A DNA stretch of 64,000 bases, taken from assembly GCA_013180625.2 (NCBI GenBank), contig SNVD02014754.1, forward strand, positions 620,001 through 684,000, in the 5' to 3' direction. Origin of the DNA: Boswellia sacra. Its lineage: Eukaryota > Streptophyta > Magnoliopsida > Sapindales > Burseraceae. A model generated the notes under the pieces. It worked only from the letters and a program-made list of their open reading frames with translations, was not told where the DNA came from and did no database searches. The position numbers were made by a program, and so were the translations under genes. Below, in pieces: positions 55,808 to 64,000 of the stretch (its first letter is position 1; the number at the start of each line of letters is the position of its first letter).

Positions 55808-58575
55808 CTACATTTGGTAGTCTTCATCCCTATCATGACGTGGAACTAGTTTGCAGTAAGTTTGACGATTGTGTCCGGAACTTCCACGTCGCCCGTAAGT
55901 TCGAGACGAGCTAAACTCACTAATGGAAGGGATTTGATTCTTCCGAGGACGACCGGCTGGTCTTCTCATGACTGGCTGTAGAACCACTCTACTGCAAACT
56001 TCCTCAAGAACTATCCAATCCTCACTAACTCCAACAGGAACAATTGGCAGAGCATATGCATGTAGTAATATTTCAGTCATATACCAATGGACATAATAAT
56101 CAGGGCACGTCAGTAAATTCATACGCTTGCAAATAGCTAATACATGTGCACAGGGCATTCAGCATGTACAAACACCCAGCAAGTGCATATATGAGCGTGC
56201 ATGTCAACACTGCTAACACGATTGTTACCTCTAATCTCATACATAGTAAGAGAGATACCACTAACCTTCATGCGTTCTCCCTCCTTTAAATGTTCCTCCA
56301 TCAACTTGTTAGCCCACGACGAGAGATGTAATTCCGAGTTAGCAAATAACTGTCGATGCTCATAGAACCATTGTTGCAAGTTGGCCTAATAATAATCTGC
56401 TAATAATGTCACCAAGAGGAATCAATGGTGTCGTAAATAGCTATTCATCAACTTAGCTATATTTGTTGTCGTGATGTTATACCGTCGACCATGAAACTGT
56501 GAACGTGCCCATTTCTCGACTCCAATATCTTGAAGATAAGCTGCTGCTGCTGGCATATACGATTCAATTTGTCACATATGATAGTTGAAATCAGCACAGT
56601 GATATGTCCTTGCAGCTCGGTGGTATATATCCAACAAAGTCTTGTCCTTGAAAGTTGCCTTCAAGTTACCCTTCAAATGATTAGTGCACAATCAATGCAT
56701 TGCATGAGGGAAAACTGCTATAATAGCTCGTTCAATGCTACGATGATGGTCAGAAATGAAAATAAGATTTCGAACATTTTGTACAACATGATCACGCAAC
56801 TGTTTCATGAATCAGGTCCAGGAGTCATCATTTTCAGAATGCCCAACTCCAAATGGCAAGAGGTATATTTGCTTATTTCCATCCATACAAGAAGCCAAAA
56901 ACATTGTACTCCTATATTTCTGTTTCAAAAAAGAACCATCAACTATGATAACTGGCCTAATTAATGATGCAAATCCAGCAATAGAGGCCCCCATACTCAT
57001 AAAATGGTTGTTTTCATCGGTTTCTAAGGAAGTTTTGGTTCCTGGGTTTGCTTTCTCAATCATGTAAATGTACGGGGGGAGTAGTGTGAATAATTCATCA
57101 TGAGATCTGTGAAGTTCTTGCAAAGCCACCTTCTTTGCCTTCCATGCCTTGTTGTATGTAATATTAACACCCAATGACTCCTAAACATCAGACATAATAT
57201 CCTTTGGATGATATATTCTAGAGGCCTCAACGAATATGCTCTTAATATGTTTGACAATGACATATGCAGTTGCCTGTTTAAAATTTCAGTGAAGTCCGGC
57301 TCTGGAGCATGTATGATGGTTCTTATACTTTTTCATTTGGAAGAAATGTGAATCGGCTACCTTTGTGGCACATAAACACCATTTACAAGATTCAGCATGG
57401 TAGACAACCTCAAACCTTGTTGCATTGGAGTTCCTCACCTTGAATTGAAAGTTCAGTCTTAGTGCCAAATTCGATAACTTCTCACGAAGCTCCGTTTTGT
57501 TGTTAAACATCTGTCCAACCCCAACCTTAATCCCATCAACTACAAACAAGGAAGCATCATCGCCATCTGTGGATGATGAATGCACAATAGACAGCATCCA
57601 CATGAATGTGTTAGCCCGACGACAGTCATTCTCAGAGCCCAAATTAGCTTCTTCATGTCTAAGATTTGCATCCACTCTTGGCTCATTATTCGACACCGGA
57701 TGTTGCTGATGTCTGTATACTGGAGGAGTAGATGCAGAGCGAATTGGAGAAGAAAAAATAAACGGCACATCCTGGTTCACATCATTCAAGATCTCTGTCT
57801 GTTCATCATTATCAAAATGTGAACTGTCTACATCCTGGCCATCAACAATAAAATCATTCAAACCCTTAACATCATTCTCAACACGAATAGTGCAATCATC
57901 ATTGTCATCGTCAACATCCTCACTAACATCATCACTACCATCATCATTATCTTCGTAATCTTCATCACCATCATTAACATTAACACCATCACTAGCATTA
58001 TCAACATCAATATTACGTAAACTCTCAAACTCTCTAACACTATCAAGATGACATACCAATCTCGATAGCATCGACGGGGGCACCCCTTCTTCATTTTCAA
58101 CTAAGATCCCAACTGACTCATGACTTGAATACTGCTCAAACTCGATGCCAACGTCATCATTCAATTGTGGTTGTGCACAAATAGGAGTGGACTCACTTAA
58201 TTGGTTGCTTCCACTTGCGGAGCAAAACATAGAGGGATGAGATGATCTTTCTCGCCTACTTATTGCATCAGATTCTGACCTCTGTCTTCGCTTCTCCCTA
58301 TCTTCAACTTTGACAATTAAGGATGTATATGACTGTTGGTTCTCCAAACAATGTTACATACAAAAACAAACATCGTTGTCAATCTTAATAGGAGTCAGCA
58401 TTGGCGGGAGACCCTTAAAAGCAAATTGAATCTCTAAACTGATGTTATGCTTACCAAGATCCCAACTCATTTCAGTACTAATATAGTCGACCAACTCATT
58501 ATAAGTAGCAACTCTACGAATTATCAATGGCTTCGCCCTCCCACCGGTGTAGAAATAACCACCATTCTCTTGCAT
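55808..58575 (-). pseudogene. mudrA: mudrA-like transposase of MULE B
   Basis: On the minus strand from ATG 58573-58575: MQENGGYFYTGG, acidic linker (58090-57800), the DNA-binding domain (GQMFNNKTELREKLSNLAL ... ESCKWCLCA ... HHTCSR, about 57535-57300), and the core with VDGSF and ISDHH aspartates kept. The third acidic residue is Lys instead of Glu (IAKLMNS, codon 56452-56454), so the DDE triad is broken besides several stops and a one-base shift near 56150 in the SWIM finger. The final part (55808-56158) keeps PCAH, GVSEDWIV and RRPAGRPRKN; the C-terminal knuckle has lost Cys residues (YGRRG). Overall more decayed than copy A, but it supplies the CAA and CGA codons that are stops in A. Confidence 0.9.
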
Positions 58576-58579
58576 AGTC

Positions 58580-59455
58580 TAAGAACCATTATATAGCATA
58601 AGTATGTGTAAAGTTTCCATATCTTGCATGTAGAGACATATCATATAAGTCCGTAGATAATAAATCATTACAAAATTGCTTAGAAAAGGCACAAAAACGA
58701 CATTTCTATCTAAACGCTCGATGAAACTCGATGGTAAACACTCGACACTTGACAGTCATCTTGACACGTGATGCATGATGACCAAAGCTCGACTAATGTG
58801 ACACATGTATACTCGACACACGAACTTGACGAAATTTACATTCGACACTCGTCACGTTTGGCACTCCACTCGACACACTATCACGACACTCGATCCTAGA
58901 CTCGACACAACCCCTAGACACTCGACTTGACCATCTGACATGTTGACTGTCTATCTGACACAACCCCTCAAAACTTGACAGAGCTCGACAAATCTCGTCT
59001 TCTTCCTCGTCGACTGTGATACCAGATTTTCTCACAACGAATTCTAATTTCTAGCAAAATTTGACAAAAATCACACTATCTCTAACCTTAGTTCACATAC
59101 ATTTCCCTATTTTAAGCTATATCATGTTGTTGACAATTACTGAAACAATAAATAACTAAAACATTACAACCTATTGAAATTTTCAAGCCATTTAGAGAGA
59201 GAATAACGAAAGTTTTTCTTACCTTATTGCTCAGCTTCAGTTGTTGAAGATTGTTTCAGACAGTGATATGTATGAAGGAGTGACTGGTTTCTTTGTTTCG
59301 TTTACTTTTTTTTTATAAATTCAATTACATATGGGTAAGGGTAATTGAGTCTTTTTATCAAGAAAGTGTTTATGGCATGAAAATTTTTCTGGATGTGTCC
59401 AAATTTCACTAAAGGCCCCTAATTATGTCCATTTTTTCAATTTTCCCTAATTTAA
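58580..59455 (-). repeat. Surviving TIR of MULE B
   Basis: Next to the mudrA start it has ATAATGGTTCTTAGAC in complement as in the left TIR of A, then a CACTCGAC/TCGACA array (58715-59000), ACACTATCTCTAACCTTAG (59069), and outer CCCCTAATTATGTCCATTTT (59417) to TTTTCCC (59455). It is more diverged from the copy A TIRs than those are from each other. Confidence 0.85.
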
Positions 59456-60859
59456 ATGAATAGCAAGATGATATTAACAATTAAAAGTAAGAATGGTAGA
59501 CAGTACTACCGACTATTCAAATGTAAAACAAAAATAAAAGGTGATAAAACCATCCATAGAAATATGTGATAAAACGTACCATGGTAAATAAAAGAACAAG
59601 TTCAAAAATAATAAATGAGAATAAGTGAAATATATAAGTAAGAAAAGCTAACATAATAACAATGAAAGCTAAGATCAGGGAATCTGCCCTTGATATATAT
59701 CATATAAGGATAAATAACCCAAGTATAACTCAATTGGAATCCACACATCATGGAGGCTCCAATTGGAAGATATGTCATTTAAGCTTGTTTTAGTTATATG
59801 AATTATATTTGCTCTTACCAATTCTTGTAAATGGGTTCAAGTATCTAATGTGCCAATCACTATATGTTTATAATAAATCAAGGTTCCTAACTAGACTTGT
59901 GTCGGTAAGAAAGGACCATACAACATCTAGAAAGGATTCAAACATTTGATGTGCCAATGATTGTCTACAATAGATCAAGACCTCTACTTTACAAGTGGCG
60001 TCAAGATTGATTAAGAAAATAAATATAAAACATAAAAAATAAGCAACACAATATTATGATTATTAAACACATGTCAAGGGTTAGAAAATCCTTATTCTTA
60101 TATCAAGAGTTTCACCTTTTCTCTTTAGCAAGAGAAAATTTAGTAAGACATTACACCAGAAAGAAAAGAAATTATAAAAAGAAAATGATTTATTAATAAC
60201 ATTAAGAGAACAAAACATAAGGGAGAAAATACAATATTAAGAAATCCCAGCCAAAGCTAAAATACCCTAATGGGGTCACAATGCACCTCTATTTATAGAT
60301 ACATTCAAGGGCAAACTTGTCAAATTACAAAGAGACAATTGTAAAATATCTTGTTGACGATTTGGATCATCATGTGCACCGACTTTGACCACCAATTTTG
60401 GCACTGAATTATTTAGAATTTTGATCACATGTCTTCATGAGAGTTGTAGATATCTCTCTCAGCCTTCTAGAACATCTTGATTGATATGATTTGAATGCGT
60501 CTATCGAGAGACATGGTCAAAATACGAACGTATAGTCAGGCTAGACTGAAACTGTAGATGGTTCACTTCAAGCCCATTTTTGATCCATTATTAGCCCAAA
60601 TTTCATGATGCTTGTGAAATATGACCTTGTAGATAATTTAATCAGCTTTTCAAGAAATCAAGATTTGTATCATTATGGTCTATAAATAGAAAGTTATGCC
60701 CATTTTACAAAACCTGTAACAAAAATCAAAATTAAGATGAAGTTAATTCAAAAGATGCAAAGACTACAAATATGCTTAAGTTGAAGAATTTAATGATACT
60801 ATTAGTGCAAAATAATGGATCAAGCTCTTATAAATCATACACTTTTAAGTGTTCATCAT
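59456..60859. other. Unassigned non-coding region between MULE B and the last LINE
   Basis: AT-rich, no coding motif. A phrase about AATGTGCCAAT(C/G)A occurs twice (about 59849 and 59961) within two related stretches around AATAAATCAAG / AATAGATCAAG, a weak local duplication of about 115 bases. The missing HAOX exons 8-11 were looked for and not found here. Confidence 0.55.
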
Positions 60860-63800
60860 GGACCAAGTCATAAATATCCTCTACGAACTCCTGACGAGTC
60901 CGATATCGCTGCTAAAAAATACGATTGTTCCTCTCATACCCGATAAAATAAACCTTGGCAGAAAGAACCAACCACGCAAGCACATGTCCAAAATCTTTTT
61001 GACTTTGAAGATGAAGGGAGGATCATTGAAGAAGTGAATCCCATGAAAGGGACAGCCATGTCATGAGAGTCTTCACTATTTTCGCCCACCAAATGGAAGA
61101 AGAAAAAGGACAGCAACAGAAAATATGCCCATGTATTTCTATAGTTGATCCATACAAAGCACATGCTGTAGAGGATAGAGTGCCACAATTCTGAAGATGA
61201 TCCATAGTATACAACCTCCCTAATAAGGCCAACCAGAGGATAAAAGAGTGCCAGGGGACATGGCCAGGAAACTAGAGAAGATAATGAATAGAATTCAACG
61301 ATCGTCTAGCCCATAGAAATCCCAAGCTGAGTTAATGGAAAAGATGCATGAAGAATGCCCTTTCAAACCTGATGATCTGTAGCCCCAACAGCTGGACGAA
61401 TCTTGATTGAGTCCCAAATCAACTGAAGATCTGGTCCTCCAGGCAGAAAAACCCAATCCCTATCTTGAATAATATCTGACACCCTGGCACCCAGAGGTAG
61501 ACCCGTGGATGATAAAGTCCAAAAATAGAACAAATCATACAAAGGTCTTTACGGTAATCAATAATCCCGTCAAAGAGAGGTGTTCCTGCCATCTCTAATA
61601 CAAGTGACAAATTTACCTCTGCACCAATCCCTACTGAGAAGAATCTTCCTCCAAGACTATAAGGCACTAGACGTAACTCGAGCTTGCCAAAATAATCAAC
61701 CTTAAAGAAACAAATGATGAACCGACGAAGACTAAGTGGAGGACTTGTCCGAGAGTAACCTCCAAATATGCTTTAGAATAGCTATCCGATTTCGATCATT
61801 AACCTGTTTGATCCCTAAACCCCTCTCCCTCAAAGGGTAACAAACTGAAGTCAAGCTACCTTCACCCCAGAACGAGACAAAGAAGCACCCTTACAAAGGA
61901 AAGTAGCCAGAATACCCTCAATCATCTGCACCACAGCTGGAAGCAAGATGAACATAGAGGACCAGTAGACCTGGATAGAAAAAAACACTGACTTGACTAA
62001 CTAAAGCTGACCAACATAAGTCAGAGTTACAGATGTCCATAACTGGATCCTAGACAAGATCCTCTCAATCAAAGGCTCACAATTTGAAAGTCACAACCGA
62101 GTACTAATCAGAGGTACTCCCAAAAATTTGACCAGTATAGTCCCAACCTGAAAACCAAGGATAGCCTGTAATGCAACTTGATCCTCCTTACTAATCCCTG
62201 AAATGAAAACATGGCTCTTGGCCAAATTGATAATTAACCCTAAGAGCTGTGCGAACTTATCTAAAGCATCTCTAACTACTCCTACAGATCAAACATCTAC
62301 CGTACAAAAAACCATTAGATCATTTGCAAAGCAAATATAGGTGAGGGATACCTATTGACACTGCTAATGAAAATGAAACCCCGACCGTTGAGCAGCCTCT
62401 CGAAGAATACCACTCAACCTCTCCATAGCTAACATGAAAAGGTATGGTGATAAAGGATCACCGTGTCGAACTCCTCTAAATGTAGTAAAAAAAAACATGA
62501 AGCTCCCCATTTAGTGAAACTGAGAAGTGCGCAGAGGATAGGCAGGTCTTGATCCACTAAATCATCACTATAGAATATCGATAGTCTGTAACCCCAAACG
62601 AATGAAATTCCAGCTGACTGTATCAAAAGCTTTGAGAATATCCACTTTTAGTGCACACCTCGGTGGTGAAGTCCCAAGATAGTAATTATGCATGAGCTCC
62701 TGTGTCAACAAAATAGCATAAAAAATCCTCCTCCCTAGGACCAAAGCAGAGTTTGTACTCCCTATTACATTAGGTAAAAGTGTTTTAAATCGATTTATTA
62801 TCACTTTTGAGATACACTTATAAAGCATATTGCAACAAGAATTCGGCTCAAAATCACTCATGGTCCTTGGATGCTCAACCTTGGGAACCAAAGCAATCCT
62901 GGTACCATTAACACACCTAGGCATCTGACAGGTAACAAAAAAATATTGCACAGTAGCTCTAAACTCTACACTAATTTCCTTTAGCTCTCTTAAAGAACAA
63001 AGAGGTGTATCTATCCGGCCCAGGAGCTTTGTCATCGAGAATAAAGAACAAAGCTATCATGATCTCCTCATCATTAATAAGGCAAACCGAAAAAGGTAAC
63101 ATCTTCTTAAAAACCTGCCTAGAAAGGAACCTGGAAGCATCCGTAACAGAAGGTCGAGTATGAGTTATGAGGAGTCCCTAAAAAAATCTCATCGCAAACT
63201 GACCGAAATCGCCTTGATCAGTAACCACCGTACCATCCTCATCCTCAAGCTGATGAATCTGGATCCTGAATTGTCGATGGATCAAAGACCTATAAAAGAA
63301 TTTAGTATTCTTATCCCCCAAAATGAGCCACTGAACTTTAGATCTCTGTCTAAGGAAAGCCTTCTCATCCTGATGGAGTTAATAATATCTCTTGCAAAAA
63401 TCCCTCTCAATTGAAATGCACTCTACCAAAAACGGGCTCTCATCCAAAGCAACCTGAGCTACAGTCCACTAAGCCCGAGCCTTAATAACCCTACTGGATA
63501 TTTACTAGAATTTCGACCATGCAAAGTCCTAAGTTCTCGCTTCAACATACCAAGCTTCTATGTGAATCGATACATGGAGTTGTCGTCCATTGGCGCATCC
63601 TACACTCTCTAAATAAACTCCAAAAAATCCTCTCGATCAACCCATAAATTCATAAACTTAAAAAGAGTGGGCCCCCGATGTCTCTAATCTCCAAACCAAA
63701 TAACCATAGCACAACGATCCGAAATATCCCTAGGAAGAATCTCTGTAATAGTACCCGGCCAAGTCGAGAACCAGGAAGAACTGCCAAAGCTCTAGTCAAG

Positions 63801-64000
63801 TGCCCTTAGAATAGTCCCCTCTCCCTATTGTCCTTTATGCCAGGTGTATCGAAGCCTAAAGATGAAACCTTGATCAACTATGCATCATGAACACATTGCC
63901 CAAACTCATCCATATAACTATGCCAAGTCCGATCCCCACCATCCCTGTCTGAATGCCTCAAGATAGCATTGAAATTGCCTAATGCCATCCAAGGTAAATC
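60860..64000 (-). mobile_element. LINE on the minus strand, 3'-truncated, running off the right edge
   Basis: Same family as the LINEs at 8647 and 16361. It starts at about 60860 within the ORF2 C-terminus (GACCAAGTCATAAAT), without 3'UTR or poly(A). Loss of the 3' end is unusual for a LINE insertion and points to deletion or recombination. Confidence 0.85.
60860..64000 (-). pseudogene. LINE ORF2 (endonuclease part, RT, zf-RVT), broken
   Basis: From the right edge leftward: endonuclease pieces (ALGNFNAILRHSDR, about 63985-63940; the SDR/SDH region about 63720, where the catalytic SDH His reads Arg), RT start with DDEI and LIDTPLCSL-type wording, then 63035-62568 with ALVPKVEHPRTMSDF, NSALVLGRRIFYAILLTQEL and KVDILKAFDTVSWNF. 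The active site lies near 62305-62320 (CFANDLMVF; the first Asp of the pair reads Asn, from FADD-type). The zf-RVT part is at about 61015-61290 with CALYGS and HIFCCCPFSSS. Many frame breaks; non-functional. Confidence 0.85.

Larger units (their letters stand above)
52645..59455 (-). mobile_element. Truncated ULP1-bearing MULE (copy B) with convergent genes
   Basis: Only the right TIR survives (58580-59455, complementary type, ending AAATTAGGGGCC on the minus strand). From it, mudrA runs leftward (58575-55808) and meets the ULP1 gene running rightward (52650-55310). The left end, including the ULP1 start and TIR, is missing; the sequence fuses with HAOX exon 7. Convergent genes, each starting at a TIR, resemble maize MuDR (mudrA and mudrB) and differ from copy A. 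Confidence 0.85.

Noticed and set aside
57858..58100. Met/Val-rich 80-codon frame on the minus strand
   Set aside because: Out-of-frame shadow of the Asp-rich linker of mudrA copy B.

Overview
The window is repeat-dense nuclear DNA from a flowering plant, most likely a eudicot. It is AT-rich and contains plant-specific families: CDKA with plant introns, a plant-type 2-hydroxyacid oxidase, plant eS6, chromovirus-type Ty3/gypsy, DUF4283-type LINEs and Mutator-like elements (MULEs) that carry a ULP1 protease. I see no intact gene. What remains is the last exon of an unidentified gene at the left edge, pieces of host genes broken by transposons, and several layers of nested elements.

Layout. 1-700: 3' end of an unidentified membrane-protein-like gene (exon 431-557, poly(A) signal 689-694). 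700-3806: non-coding. 3807-15196: a CDKA (cdc2) pseudogene, two exons (3807-3991, 15076-15196) with matching splice phase but an in-frame stop and PSTAIRE changed to PSTPIRE. Its intron is split by a 9.4-kb Ty3/gypsy element (4681-14087, 5-bp target duplication), which itself holds a 5'-truncated LINE (8647-11261, 15-bp target duplication) and an unclassified 1.4-kb insert (6973-8409). 15466-22592: a LINE 3' fragment (minus) head-to-head with a near full-length LINE (plus), whose 5' end is made of about 188-bp tandem monomers. 22593-22626: a short degenerate plant-telomere-like repeat. 22629-25903: a (S)-2-hydroxyacid oxidase (HAOX/glycolate-oxidase family) pseudogene with 11 recognisable exons. 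25904-29999: degenerate non-coding DNA containing segmental duplications.

30001-42471: a large MULE (copy A) with long terminal inverted repeats full of CGAGTGTC-type motifs, a mudrA-like transposase (DDE, SWIM and zinc-knuckle motifs, four stops) and a ULP1-type cysteine protease gene with DUF1985. Inside it, 39258-41580 is a second TIR element that has captured ribosomal protein eS6 (RPS6), itself split by a repeat-rich insert. 42472-51238: duplicated non-coding DNA with a MITE, a minisatellite and a gutted chromovirus-like LTR element (46019-48730, minus). 51239-52640: a second, more decayed HAOX copy that runs directly into a truncated second MULE (copy B, about 52645-59455) in which ULP1 and mudrA are convergent. 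59456-60859: unassigned. 60860-64000: another LINE on the minus strand, running off the window.

The genes do not form a pathway; the logic is nested insertion and decay. The two MULE copies are the most informative part. They differ in module orientation, and each ULP1 has lost a different catalytic residue (His to Leu in A; the Cys region deleted in B). Many stop codons look like C-to-T changes, consistent with decay of cytosine-methylated transposons.
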